The notes below the pieces were generated by a model. The model did no database searches, was not told where the DNA came from, and saw nothing but the letters and a program-made list of their open reading frames with translations. The position numbers were made by a program, and so were the translations under genes. Positions 20,271 to 29,467 of a stretch of 64,000 bases of DNA are shown one piece after another. Origin of the DNA: FEN-1219 sp035548835. GTDB lineage: Bacteria; Pseudomonadota; Gammaproteobacteria; Steroidobacterales; Rariloculaceae. How positions within the stretch are numbered: the stretch's first letter is position 1; every line of letters starts with the position of its first letter. Location of the stretch: the NCBI GenBank assembly GCA_035548835.1, contig DASZSB010000148.1, positions 1-64,000 of the forward strand. Reading direction: 5' to 3'.

Positions 20271-20279
20271 TTATTTCTG

Positions 20280-21242
20280 ATGACGAAAGCGCGTCCCCTG
20301 AACCTGAAGCATCTGCGCTACTTCGCTGAGGTGGCCCGTCGCGGCTCGGTCACGGCCGCGGCCCGCACGCTGTTCGTGGCGCCGCAGACGATCAGCGCGC
20401 AGCTGCAGGATCTCGCACACTCGGTCGGACAGCCGTTGTTCGAGCGCATCGGCCGCAAGCTCGTGCTGACGCCGGCCGGCCAGACGGCGCTCGATTACGC
20501 CAATGCGATCTTCGCGCTCGGCGACGAGCTCGGTGCCGTGCTGCGCGGGGGTGCGAGGCCGAAGAGCATCGTCCTGCGCGTGGGGGTCACGGACAGCGTG
20601 CCCAAGCTGCTGACGGTGGCGTTGCTGCAGCCGGTCGTCGACCGTCATCGCAAGGAGCTCGAGCTGTATTGCGGCGAGGGCGTCTACGGCGAGCTGCTCG
20701 GCCGGCTGGCGGCGGGCGAGCTCGACATGGTGCTGGCCGACACGGCCGTGCCGGGCAATCTGGCGCGCTCGCTGCAGGCGTCCACCCTCGCCGACTCCGG
20801 CATGACGTTCCTCGCGGCGCGGCCGCTTGCCGCGCAGTTGCGCCGCCGTTTCCCCGCGAGTCTGGATGGCGCTCCGTTTCTCGCGGGCTCCGCTCCCTCG
20901 TCGCTGGTCGGTCAGGCGCTCGAGGCGTGGTTTGCGCGACACTCCGTGCGCCCGCACGTCGTCGGCCGGGTGGAGGACAGTGCGTTGCTCAAGGGTTTCG
21001 CGCAGCGCGGGCTCGGTGTCGTGGCAGTGCCGAGCTCGATCGAGAAGGAAGTCGTGCGCCAGTACGGCCTGCGCGTCGTGGGCCGGACCGACGAGGTCTC
21101 GCAGTCCGTGTTCCTGATCCGGGCTCGTGGCCGGCGGCCGCATCCGCTCGTCGCCGAGCTGGCCACGCACGGCGCCTACGATCGAGGGGTCCTACGTGTG
21201 CCCGCCGGCGCTGCCGGAGCTTCCTCGGCCGGCCACCCGTAG
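20280..21242 (+). CDS. nhaR: NhaR-like LysR-family activator
   Basis: A 320-residue LysR regulator of the NhaR subgroup, which senses Na+ and activates nhaA. The helix-turn-helix region KHLRYFAEVARRGSVTAAARTL and the following FVAPQTISAQL and LTPAGQTALDYANAIFALGDEL are typical of NhaR. The ATG at 20280 begins the conserved domain (MTKARPLNLKHL). Its last 51 bases overlap the 3' end of the convergent nhaA gene, an unusually long overlap. The C-terminal extension past residue 300 (Pro/Ala/Gly rich) lies in that overlap. Confidence 0.88.
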   Translation: MTKARPLNLKHLRYFAEVARRGSVTAAARTLFVAPQTISAQLQDLAHSVGQPLFERIGRKLVLTPAGQTALDYANAIFALGDELGAVLRGGARPKSIVLRVGVTDSVPKLLTVALLQPVVDRHRKELELYCGEGVYGELLGRLAAGELDMVLADTAVPGNLARSLQASTLADSGMTFLAARPLAAQLRRRFPASLDGAPFLAGSAPSSLVGQALEAWFARHSVRPHVVGRVEDSALLKGFAQRGLGVVAVPSSIEKEVVRQYGLRVVGRTDEVSQSVFLIRARGRRPHPLVAELATHGAYDRGVLRVPAGAAGASSAGHP

Positions 21243-22412
21243 CAACAGGAAACCGGCGACGCCCGACGCCAGCGAGCCCACCATGACGCCGAACCGGTCG
21301 ATGCCCGCGTATTGGGCTCCGGCTTCCTCGTAAGCCAGCGAGCCGATGAAGAGGCTCATGGTGAAACCGATGCCGCAGAGGAGTGCGATCCCGAGCATCA
21401 GTCGCCAGGTCGTCTGCGGCGGCAGCGGCGCGAATCCGAATTTGACGGTGAGCCAGGTCAGCGCGAACACGCCGAGCGGCTTGCCCACGAACAGCCCGAG
21501 CGCGATGCCGAGAGGCACGCCGCCCGTCAGTGCGCGCGCGTCCATTGCGCCGAGGTCGATGCCGGAATTCACGAACGCGAACGCAGGCAGGATCGCGAAC
21601 GCCACCCACGGGTGCAGCGCGTGGATCAGCGGCTTCAGCGGCGCGGGGCCGCCGTCGCGCGTGCGGCCCGGGATCGCGAATCCGAGCGCGACGCCCGCGA
21701 GCGTCGCGTGCACGCCGGACTTCAGCACGCACACCCACAGCGCGACGCCCACGACGACGTAGACGTCGACGCGGCGGACGCCGAGGCGGTTCAGGACGAA
21801 TAGCGCGGTCAGACCGAGAGCGGCCAGCGCGAGGGAAGCCGGCGCCAGATCGGCCGAGTAGAAGAGCGCTATGATCACGATGGCGGCCAGATCGTCGAGC
21901 ACGGCCAGCGTCAGCAGGAACATCTTGAGCGCCGGAGGCATGGCCGGGCCGAGCAGCGCGAGCACGCCCACGGCGAACGCGATGTCGGTGGCCGTCGGAA
22001 TGGCCCAGCCGGCGAGCGCGTTCGCGTCGCCGGCGTTCAACGCGACGAAGATCAGCGCCGGCGCGGCCACGCCGCCGGCGGCCGCGGCCGCCGGCAGCAC
22101 CAGGCCGCGGCGGTCGGCCAGGTACCCGTCCAGCGTTTCCTGCTTGATCTCCATCGACACTAGGAAGAAGAAAACGGCCATCCACAGGTCGTTGACCCAC
22201 AGCAGCAGCGGCTTCTCGACGGTGAGCGTGCCCACGCGCACTTCGCCGTCGAGCGTGAGCAGTGCGGCATAGGCGCCGTTCAACGGCGAGTTCGCCACGA
22301 TGAGCCCCAGCACGGCGGCGACGAGCAGCACGACGCCACCGCCGGCGTCGGTGTGCAGCAGCGCCAGCAACCGTCGAAGCAGAGAGCCTGCCTGGCCGTG
22401 TCCCGTGCCCAC
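21192..22412 (-). CDS. nhaA: Na+/H+ antiporter NhaA
   Basis: A 406-residue inner-membrane antiporter that expels Na+ in exchange for H+. Family marks include ANSPLNGAY, WVNDLWMAVFFFLVSMEIKQE, the Asp pair D173-D174 in LAVLDDLAAI (the ion-binding aspartates, D163/D164 in E. coli), WAIPTATDIAFAVGVLALLG and CGIGFTMSLFIGSLA. The start is GTG at 22412, five bases after the DASS permease stop on the same strand, so translation is probably coupled. No strong ribosome binding site precedes it. The C terminus (RGSSGSAGGHT) overlaps nhaR by 51 bases. Confidence 0.92.
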   Translation of the reverse strand: MGTGHGQAGSLLRRLLALLHTDAGGGVVLLVAAVLGLIVANSPLNGAYAALLTLDGEVRVGTLTVEKPLLLWVNDLWMAVFFFLVSMEIKQETLDGYLADRRGLVLPAAAAAGGVAAPALIFVALNAGDANALAGWAIPTATDIAFAVGVLALLGPAMPPALKMFLLTLAVLDDLAAIVIIALFYSADLAPASLALAALGLTALFVLNRLGVRRVDVYVVVGVALWVCVLKSGVHATLAGVALGFAIPGRTRDGGPAPLKPLIHALHPWVAFAILPAFAFVNSGIDLGAMDARALTGGVPLGIALGLFVGKPLGVFALTWLTVKFGFAPLPPQTTWRLMLGIALLCGIGFTMSLFIGSLAYEEAGAQYAGIDRFGVMVGSLASGVAGFLLLRVAGRGSSGSAGGHT

Positions 22413-22417
22413 GACGG

Positions 22418-24226
22418 TCAGAGCCCGTAGCGCTTCGCGAGCAGGAACGACAACACGGTCAGCATCAGTGCCACGAGGGGCGCGCCCACCTTCACGAAGT
22501 CGCTGAAGCGGTAACCGGCGGCGTTCATGACGATCAGGTTGGTCTGGTAGGCCATGGGCGTTGCGTAGCTCAGATTCGCGCCGAACAGGATCGCCAGCAC
22601 GAACGGCTCGAGCGGCAGGCCGAGCTGGTTCGCGGTGGCCACGGCGATCGGCGTGCCGACGGCCGCGGTGGCCGCGTTCGACACGAAGTTCGTGAGGAGC
22701 GCGGCGAACCCCATGAACACGGCGAGCTGTGCCGCGGGCGGGAGGTACTGGACCACCGCTGCAATGCCCTGCGCGGCCCAGCCCGCGGCGCCGGTCGCGA
22801 CGAGGCTCTGCCCGAGCGCCACGCTCGAGGCGATCAGCAGCACGACCTGCAGGCTCAGCGCGCTGCCGATGCCTTCGAATCGCACGCACCCCGTCACGAT
22901 CATCGCGATCACGCCGAGGAAGCTCGCGACGTGGATCGGCAGCAGCTGCGTAGAGGCCGTCACGAGGACGGTGACCATGATCAGCAAGGCGACCCACGCG
23001 CGCGGCGAGTGCGGCAGCACGAGGTTCGCGTCGAGCAGCATCAGGTCGCGCCGGCCGCGCAATTTGTCGATGCGCTCTGTGTCGCCCTGCACGAGCAGGA
23101 TGTCGCCCGCGCTGAGCGGCGTGTCGACGATGTCGGTGGTGCGGTGCAGCAACCCCGTGCCGCTGCTGAGCCCCACCACGGCGACTTCGTGGTGCTCGGC
23201 GAATCCGGATTCCCGCAGCGTGCGGCCGTTCAGGTCCGATGCGTTGCCCACCACGATCTCGGCCAGGCGCGCGTCGGCACGCGGAGTCTTCGCCGCGACC
23301 TGCTCGGTGCCGGCGCGCTCGAACAGATCGACGTTGAACGCGGATGCGAACTCGCGCAGTCCCTCGGGCGTGTCGCTGAGCAGCAGCGCGTCGCCGTCGA
23401 GCAGCTCCGTGCCAGGGTCCGCCGGCAACTGCTGCCCGGCGCGCAGCAGGGCCAGCGCGGGCAGCGGCCGCCCGAGCGTGCGTGCCAGATCGGCGAGCTT
23501 GCGGCCCTTGAGCCTGGCGTTCTCGGCGGCCACGGCGACGCGCGCTTCGTAGAGCCGGTCCGAGCGCGCGCTGCCGCGGTCGGTGCTCGGCAGCAGGTAT
23601 GGCGCCACGAGCCAGAGATACGGGATCGCGAGCAGGAACGCGACCAGTGCGGTGCCCGTGAAGTCGAACAGACCCATGCGCGCCATGCCGAGGTCCTCGG
23701 CGATGCGCAGCACGAGCAGGTTCGTCGAGGTGCCGACGCTGGTCAGCATGCCGCCGGCCAGGATCGCGAAGTTGACGGGCATCAGCGTCTTCGATGCGGG
23801 GTAGTGCGTGCGCTCGGCCAGCGACAGCAGCAGTGGCAGCATCAGCACGAGCACGGGCGTGTCGTTGATGAAGGCGCTGGCGGCGCCGGCGATCACGAGC
23901 GTGCACAGGAAGCCGAGCCAGCGGTTCAGCTTCCAGAGGCGGCTCAGCAGCCGCACGACGGGCTCCATCGCCCCGGTGGTCGTGAGCCCGCGCGCCAGGA
24001 TCATGAGGCTGCAGATGGCGATCAGCGCGGGATGGCCGAACGACTGGAAGATCTCGATCTCCGTGAGCCGCCTGCCCGCGCCGTCGTACGGGAACAGGTA
24101 GAAGATCAGCAGCAGCGTGACGAGCAGCAGCAGCGAGACCAGCTCGATGCGGATCCATGGCCGCGTGTAGAGGTAGAACGCCGCGGTCGTCACGACGATC
24201 AGTAGAATCGTATGTGCGCCGGGCAT
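22418..24226 (-). CDS. DASS/SLC13-type permease with two TrkA-C (RCK) domains
   Basis: A 602-residue transporter. About five hydrophobic helices come first (residues 1-190), with SAFINDTPVLVLMLP and SVGTSTNLLV, the SNT-like motif of DASS carriers. A hydrophilic middle (about 205-395) contains two TrkA-C regulatory domains (LLRAGQQLPADPGTELLDGDALLL and GLLHRTTDIVDTPLSAGDILLVQG), then further helices with a second motif set (LTNFVSNAATAAVGTPI, TPMAYQTNLIV). Family members carry Na+-coupled dicarboxylates, sulfate or related anions; the substrate here is unknown. It precedes nhaA by 5 bases, so the Na+ gradient set by NhaA and a Na+-coupled symporter may be linked. Confidence 0.87.
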   Translation of the reverse strand: MPGAHTILLIVVTTAAFYLYTRPWIRIELVSLLLLVTLLLIFYLFPYDGAGRRLTEIEIFQSFGHPALIAICSLMILARGLTTTGAMEPVVRLLSRLWKLNRWLGFLCTLVIAGAASAFINDTPVLVLMLPLLLSLAERTHYPASKTLMPVNFAILAGGMLTSVGTSTNLLVLRIAEDLGMARMGLFDFTGTALVAFLLAIPYLWLVAPYLLPSTDRGSARSDRLYEARVAVAAENARLKGRKLADLARTLGRPLPALALLRAGQQLPADPGTELLDGDALLLSDTPEGLREFASAFNVDLFERAGTEQVAAKTPRADARLAEIVVGNASDLNGRTLRESGFAEHHEVAVVGLSSGTGLLHRTTDIVDTPLSAGDILLVQGDTERIDKLRGRRDLMLLDANLVLPHSPRAWVALLIMVTVLVTASTQLLPIHVASFLGVIAMIVTGCVRFEGIGSALSLQVVLLIASSVALGQSLVATGAAGWAAQGIAAVVQYLPPAAQLAVFMGFAALLTNFVSNAATAAVGTPIAVATANQLGLPLEPFVLAILFGANLSYATPMAYQTNLIVMNAAGYRFSDFVKVGAPLVALMLTVLSFLLAKRYGL

Positions 24227-24374
24227 GCAGAACCTTCGTTGGCTGTCGCGACTGGCATCTTAACCGAGCCCGGCTGAGTGCATTCAATCCGCATCGACTG
24301 ATTTTTTCGCAAGCGCTCCGCGGAGGCGCCGGTTGGCTAGACTGGGTTCCGGGTGCGGTTTGAAGGAGTGCGTC

Positions 24375-25679
24375 ATGGACCAACTGCTTTCTCCCGATGG
24401 GCTGGTTTCGGTATGGAGGTCTTTCTACGCGTGGCTGCGCAACGACGCTCTCGTGCCCGATCACACGCTGCAGGCGGTGATCGTGGTCGTGTCGCTCGGC
24501 GCGGCGATGCTGATCGCGCGCTCGTTCCGTCGCTGGCTCGCGCGCCGGTACGCGCAACCGCCCGCCGGTCGCGGCGCGCAGATCGTCGCGTTTCTGGCGA
24601 TGCCCGTCGTCTGGCTGCTGCTGCTGTGGCTCGCGCTGTCGATATCGAACGCGCTCGGCCGGCCGCGCGGGCTGCTCGATACCGTTGCGACGCTCGTTGC
24701 TGCGTGGATCGGCATTCATCTCGCGTCGCAGGTCGTCAAGAATCCGCTGTGGTCGAAGCTGATCACGTGGACGGCATGGTCGATTGCGGCGCTCAGCATC
24801 GTGGGGCTGCTCGATCCCACGATCGCGGCGCTCGACTCCGTGGGCATCCAGGCAGGGCAGCTGCGGATCTCGATCTACACGGTGCTGCGCTCCACGGTGG
24901 CCCTGGCCGTGCTGCTGTCGGTCGCGCTCTACTTCACGGGGCTCATCGAGGCTCGGATCCGCACGAGCCGCGCCCTGTCGCCCACGGTACAGGTGCTGTT
25001 CACGAAATCGCTGCGCACGGTGCTCGTGGCGTTCGCCGTGCTGATCGCCGTGCACAGCGTCGGCATCGATCTCACGGCGCTCGCGGTCGTGGGCGGCGCC
25101 ATCGGTCTCGGTGCCGGCTTCGGCCTGCAGAAGATCGTGAGCAACCTGATCGCCGGCGTGATCCTGCTGATCGACCGCTCAGTGAAGCCGGGCGACGTGA
25201 TCGCGGTCTCGGGCACCTACGGCTGGGTCACGGCACTCGGCGGCCGGTACGTTTCCGTCGTGACGCGCGACGGCGTCGAGCACCTCATACCGAACGAGAC
25301 GCTGATCTCCGAGCGAGTGGAGAACTGGACGCACACCCACAGCCGGACGCGGCTCAAGGTCGACCTGCGCGTGCACTACCGGTCCGATCTGAAGCGCGTC
25401 ATGGCGATCTGCGAGGAAGCCGCGCGCGAGAACCCGCGCGTGCTCGCCGATCCCGCGCCGAAGTGCCTGCTGCTCGAGTTCGGCGACAGTGCACTGAAGC
25501 TGCAGCTGCGGTTCTGGATCGCCGACGCGCAGAACGGCGTGCAGAACGTGAAGAGCGAGGTGCTGCTGCGGATCTGGGAGCTGTTCCGTCAGCAGGACAT
25601 CGAGGTGCCTTACCCGCAGCACGACCTGCACATACGTTCGAGCGCGACGACACTCGAGCCCGTGTCCGGCGCCGCCTAG
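24375..25679 (+). CDS. MscS-family mechanosensitive channel (larger subtype)
   Basis: A 434-residue membrane protein with about five N-terminal helices and then the MscS pore helix and beta domain: VVGGAIGLGAGFGLQKIVSNLIAGVILLIDRSVKPGDVI, with the Gly/Ala-packed TM3 and the conserved loop. Residues 290-420 form the cytoplasmic cage (LIPNETLISERVENWTH, LLEFGDSALKLQLRFWI, DIEVPYPQHDLHI). Such channels open under membrane tension to release solutes on osmotic downshift. The ATG at 24375 has GAAGGAG at 24362-24368. It converges with a second MscS gene with a 4-base CTAG stop overlap. Confidence 0.9.
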   Translation: MDQLLSPDGLVSVWRSFYAWLRNDALVPDHTLQAVIVVVSLGAAMLIARSFRRWLARRYAQPPAGRGAQIVAFLAMPVVWLLLLWLALSISNALGRPRGLLDTVATLVAAWIGIHLASQVVKNPLWSKLITWTAWSIAALSIVGLLDPTIAALDSVGIQAGQLRISIYTVLRSTVALAVLLSVALYFTGLIEARIRTSRALSPTVQVLFTKSLRTVLVAFAVLIAVHSVGIDLTALAVVGGAIGLGAGFGLQKIVSNLIAGVILLIDRSVKPGDVIAVSGTYGWVTALGGRYVSVVTRDGVEHLIPNETLISERVENWTHTHSRTRLKVDLRVHYRSDLKRVMAICEEAARENPRVLADPAPKCLLLEFGDSALKLQLRFWIADAQNGVQNVKSEVLLRIWELFRQQDIEVPYPQHDLHIRSSATTLEPVSGAA

Positions 25680-26749
25680 GCCGGGACCGGTGATGCGCCG
25701 GCCACGAACACCGTGCGGGTCGGGTAGGCGAAGTCGATGGACTCGGCCGCGAACTGTTCGTAGAGGGCGAGGTTCACGGCCTGCTGGATATCCATGTACA
25801 GGTTGTAGTCCGGCGAGAGCACGTAGTACACGGTCTCGAAGACGAGGGCCGAGTCCCCGAATGTCTGGAAGTGCGAGCGGTCGAAACGGACGTGCGGCTG
25901 GGACTCGATCGCCGCGCGCACCATCGCCGGAATGCGCTTGAGCGTGGCCGGCGGAGTCTGGTAAGTCACGCCGAAAGAGAACACGACCCGCCGCTCGAAC
26001 ATGCGGCCGTAGTTCCTGATGCGGCTCTTCAGCAGGTCCGCATTGGCGAGCACGACCTGCTCGCCCGACAGGCTGCGCAGGCGCGTGGTCTTCAGTCCGA
26101 CGTTCTCGACGGTGCCGAGCAGCTCGTCGATCACGAGGAAGTCGCCGACCACGAACGGCTTGTCGAGCACGATCGACAGCGACGCGAACAGATCACCCAG
26201 GATGCTCTGCGCGGCCAGCGCCACGGCAATGCCGCCCACGCCGAGGCCTGCGACGAGCGCCGTGATGTTGACGCCGAGGTTGTCGAGCGCCACGAGCAGC
26301 ACGGCCGCCCAGACGGCCAGCCGGAGCACGAAGCTCAGCAGGTCCAGCGCGGCGACAGAGCCCGGGTCGGCCGCGAGCTGGCGCTCGCGTCGCAGCTCGA
26401 TGAACGCCGTCAGTGCAGTGGTTCCCCAGATCCCGAGCTGGATCAGGAGCGCGATCGTGACGACGCGCGGGATCAGCATTTCGGTCCAGGCCGTGGAATG
26501 CAGGAATCGCGAGCCGACGAGCAGCGCGGCGAGCAGCAGCAGCCACGCGGACGTCCGCGCGCTCAGCCGGTGGGCGATCTGCATCATCGCGGGCGCGTCC
26601 GCGCCGGCGAAACGCGCGAGGCGTGTGCGCAGCACCCGGCGCAGCGCGGCGAGCAAGCTCCACGTCAGCACGAAGACGGTCACGCTCGTGACCCAGGCCA
26701 GCACCGAGTTGCCGAGGATTTCGTAGTCGAGCCACTCGAGCAGATGCAT
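25676..26749 (-). CDS. MscS-family mechanosensitive channel (second paralogue)
   Basis: A 357-residue MscS-type protein with about four N-terminal helices, the pore helix ALVAGLGVGGIAVALAAQSILGDLFASLSIVLDKPF, beta domain GTVENVGLKTTRLRSLSGEQVVLANADLL and a C-terminal domain ending FAYPTRTVFVAG. The pattern differs from its convergent neighbour (shorter and with the GVGGIAVALAAQ variant), so these are distinct subtypes rather than a recent duplication. GGAGG lies 5 bases before the ATG at 26749. Its promoter region (26750-26936) is shared with the divergent trehalose operon, which fits a common osmotic-stress theme. Confidence 0.9.
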   Translation of the reverse strand: MHLLEWLDYEILGNSVLAWVTSVTVFVLTWSLLAALRRVLRTRLARFAGADAPAMMQIAHRLSARTSAWLLLLAALLVGSRFLHSTAWTEMLIPRVVTIALLIQLGIWGTTALTAFIELRRERQLAADPGSVAALDLLSFVLRLAVWAAVLLVALDNLGVNITALVAGLGVGGIAVALAAQSILGDLFASLSIVLDKPFVVGDFLVIDELLGTVENVGLKTTRLRSLSGEQVVLANADLLKSRIRNYGRMFERRVVFSFGVTYQTPPATLKRIPAMVRAAIESQPHVRFDRSHFQTFGDSALVFETVYYVLSPDYNLYMDIQQAVNLALYEQFAAESIDFAYPTRTVFVAGASPVPA

Positions 26750-26936
26750 GCAGGCCTCCTTTCCGTCGTTGCGGGCCGTTGAAAGCGAGGACGACTCTCT
26801 CTCGGCGTGAGCCGCGCGAGCGTTGTGGAGTCGGGTGTACCCCGGAGTGTAGCGACGTCAGCGCATCGCGACCACCCCGTCGACGAATTTTCTGCGAGAA
26901 CTTGGCAGCGCTCGCCGAGCGAAGTAAGGTTCGGGC

Positions 26937-27683
26937 ATGAGCGCGGCGTTGCTACCAGTGTGGCGCGACGACTGGGCGCTGTTCCTGGATGTCGATGGCA
27001 CGTTACTCGAGATCGCGGCAATCCCCGCCGCGGTGTGCGTGCCCGAACGTGCGGTTCGCGTCCTCGCCACCTTGCAGCAGCGATTGCAGGGAGCCGTCGC
27101 GCTCGTGTCGGGTCGCCGGATCGCCGAGCTCGATCGACTGTTCGCGCCGCTGCGCCTGCCCATCGCGGGCGTACACGGTGCGGAGCGGCGCGATGCCGAG
27201 GGCCGGCTCGCGCAACCGCAGCACGACGCGGCACTCGCGCCGGCACGCCGTCTGCTCTCTCGTTGGCGGACGACGCACGCGGACGTCCTGATCGAAGACA
27301 AGGGCGTCGCGTTGGCGCTGCATTACCGCGCAGCGCCGGAGCGCGAGTCCGCCGTCCGGCGCATCGCGGCCGAGGCCGTCACGAGCCTTGGCCCGGGTTT
27401 CCACGTGCAGGAGGGAAAAAAGGTGCTCGAGATCAAGGCCGACTCGGCGGGCAAGGGATTCGCGATCGCCGCGTTCATGCGGGAGCTCCCGTTTCGGGAA
27501 CGCGTGCCCGTGTTCGTCGGGGACGATCTCACCGACGAAGACGGGTTCGAGGTGGTCAATCGGCTGGGCGGGCATTCCATCGCCGTCGGGATCGACCGCC
27601 CGACGCGGGCACGCTGGCGGCTTCGGGACGAGCGGGACGTGCTCGACTGGCTCGATCGGGGCGCCGGCGGGGAGCGGGCATGA
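26937..27683 (+). CDS. otsB: trehalose-6-phosphate phosphatase
   Basis: A 248-residue HAD-superfamily phosphatase that releases trehalose from trehalose 6-phosphate. HAD motif I is DVDGT (18-22) with the nucleophile Asp18, motif II is SGRR, the VHGAERR loop is typical of OtsB, and motifs III/IV are GKKVLEIK and GDDLTDEDGFEVV. ATG 26937 follows AAGG. The TGA overlaps the ATG of the GH15 gene by 4 bases (ATGA). Together with the GH15 and otsA genes it forms a tightly coupled trehalose operon; trehalose is a common osmoprotectant. Confidence 0.94.
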   Translation: MSAALLPVWRDDWALFLDVDGTLLEIAAIPAAVCVPERAVRVLATLQQRLQGAVALVSGRRIAELDRLFAPLRLPIAGVHGAERRDAEGRLAQPQHDAALAPARRLLSRWRTTHADVLIEDKGVALALHYRAAPERESAVRRIAAEAVTSLGPGFHVQEGKKVLEIKADSAGKGFAIAAFMRELPFRERVPVFVGDDLTDEDGFEVVNRLGGHSIAVGIDRPTRARWRLRDERDVLDWLDRGAGGERA

Positions 27684-29467
27684 CGGCCAGTCTCGAGCTC
27701 GCCTCGATCGGCAACTGCCAGATCGCAGCGCTGCTGGATCGACAGGCACGGATGGTGTGGGCGTGCCTGCCGCGACCCGACGGCGATCCCGTGTTCTGCT
27801 CGCTGCTGGCGGGCGATGCCGAGCCCGACGCAGGCTACTACGACGTCGAGCTCATGGGATTCGTGCGCAGCGAGCAGCGGTACCTGCCCAATACGGCCAT
27901 CGTCGAGACCGTGCTGCGCGACGGCAGCGGCGGCGCGGTCAAGATCATCGACTTCGCGCCGCGGTTCCACCACCACCGCCGGTTCTTCCGGCCGGTCATG
28001 CTCGTGCGGATGTTGGTGCCGCTCGCAGGCAGCCCGCGAGTGCGGGTCCGGCTGCGGCCCCTCGGGGACTACGGGGCCGTGCGCCCGACGCTGACCTACG
28101 GCAGCAACCACATCCGCTTCGTGCTGCCGGGCTTCACGATCCGTCTGACGACGGACGCGTCCGTCACTGCGATCGTCGAGGAGCGCGCGTTCGTGCTCGA
28201 TCACCCGGTGGCCCTCGTGCTCGGCCCGGACGAGACGCTGACCGATTCGCCGGGTGGCATCGCCCACCACTTCCTGGCCGAGACGAGGAGTCATTGGGAG
28301 GGGTGGACGCACGGGCTGTCGGTGCCTTTCGAGTGGCAGGATGCCGTCATTCGCGCGGCGATCACGCTGAAGCTCTGTACGTTCGAGGATACCGGCGCCG
28401 TGATCGCCGGTGTCACGACCTCGATCCCGGAATCGCCCGACAGCGGGCGCAACTGGGACTATCGCTACTGCTGGCTGCGCGACGCGTTCTTCGTCGTGCA
28501 GGCGCTGAACAGGCTCGGCGCCACGACGACCATGGAGCAGTACCTGCGCTACGTGCTGAACGTCGCGACCGAGACCGGTGGCCGGCAGCTGCAGCCGGTG
28601 TACGGGATCTCCGGCGAGCCGCGTCTCACCGAGCGCATCGTTGCGTCGCTGCCGGGTTATCGCGGCATGGGCCCCGTGCGCGTCGGGAATCAGGCCTACG
28701 AGCAGATCCAGAACGACGTCTACGGCGCCGTCGTGATGGCGGCGACGCAGTACTTCTTCGACCGGCGCATCGTGACGCCGGGCGGTGTCGCGGACCTGCA
28801 GCGTCTCGAGATTCTCGGCGAGCGCGCCGTGCAGCTCTTCGATGCTCCGGACGCGGGCCTCTGGGAGTACCGCGGCCGGCAGCGCGTGCACACGTTCTCG
28901 AGCGCCATGTGCTGGGCGGCCGCCGACCGCCTCGCGCGCATCGCGCGGCACCTCGGCCAGCAGGACCGTGCGCTGTACTGGGGAGCCGCGGCCGAGCGCA
29001 TGCACGCGGAGATCGCCCGTGCCGCCTGGAATCCGCAGCTCGGCTGCTTCACGGAGAGTTTCGGTCGCGATGACGTCGATGCCAGCGCGCTGCTCCTGCC
29101 CGCGCTGGGATTCCTGCGCGCCGACGACCCGCGTTTCGCGAGCACGGTGCACGTGCTCGAGCAGAAGCTGCGCGTCGGCAAGCACATGCGGCGGTATACC
29201 TCCGCGGACGACTTCGGTCTGCCCGAGAGCGCGTTCAACATCTGCACGTTCTGGTACATCGACGCGCTCGCCGCCATCGGCCGCCGCGACGAGGCGCGCG
29301 AGATCTTCGAGAACATGCTCTCCTGCCGCACGTCGCTCGGACTCCTGTCCGAGGATGTGGATCCGAATACCGGCGAGCTGTGGGGCAACTTCCCGCAGAC
29401 GTACAGCATGGTCGGGATCATCAATTCGGCCATGCGGCTCAGCCGGCCATGGGAAGACGCGTTGTGA
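27680..29467 (+). CDS. glycoside hydrolase family 15 protein (glucoamylase/trehalase-like)
   Basis: A 595-residue cytoplasmic GH15 enzyme. An N-terminal beta-sandwich (about 1-230) is followed by an (alpha/alpha)6 barrel with RNWDYRYCWLRDAFF, the substrate-site signature of the family, VGNQAYEQIQNDVYG, and PESAFNICTFWYIDALA with a conserved Glu, then LLSEDVDPNTGELWGNFPQTYSMVG. Relatives hydrolyse trehalose or alpha-glucans. It has no signal peptide. It lies between otsB and otsA with 4-base overlaps on both sides, so it is made with the synthesis enzymes; a trehalase acting in the same operon would make a turnover cycle, or it may supply glucose. The specificity is uncertain. Confidence 0.9.
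   Translation: MTASLELASIGNCQIAALLDRQARMVWACLPRPDGDPVFCSLLAGDAEPDAGYYDVELMGFVRSEQRYLPNTAIVETVLRDGSGGAVKIIDFAPRFHHHRRFFRPVMLVRMLVPLAGSPRVRVRLRPLGDYGAVRPTLTYGSNHIRFVLPGFTIRLTTDASVTAIVEERAFVLDHPVALVLGPDETLTDSPGGIAHHFLAETRSHWEGWTHGLSVPFEWQDAVIRAAITLKLCTFEDTGAVIAGVTTSIPESPDSGRNWDYRYCWLRDAFFVVQALNRLGATTTMEQYLRYVLNVATETGGRQLQPVYGISGEPRLTERIVASLPGYRGMGPVRVGNQAYEQIQNDVYGAVVMAATQYFFDRRIVTPGGVADLQRLEILGERAVQLFDAPDAGLWEYRGRQRVHTFSSAMCWAAADRLARIARHLGQQDRALYWGAAAERMHAEIARAAWNPQLGCFTESFGRDDVDASALLLPALGFLRADDPRFASTVHVLEQKLRVGKHMRRYTSADDFGLPESAFNICTFWYIDALAAIGRRDEAREIFENMLSCRTSLGLLSEDVDPNTGELWGNFPQTYSMVGIINSAMRLSRPWEDAL

Noticed and set aside
24285..24310. T-run near the DASS/MscS divergent region as a terminator
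   Set aside because: No stem precedes the T-run and both neighbours start, rather than end, here.
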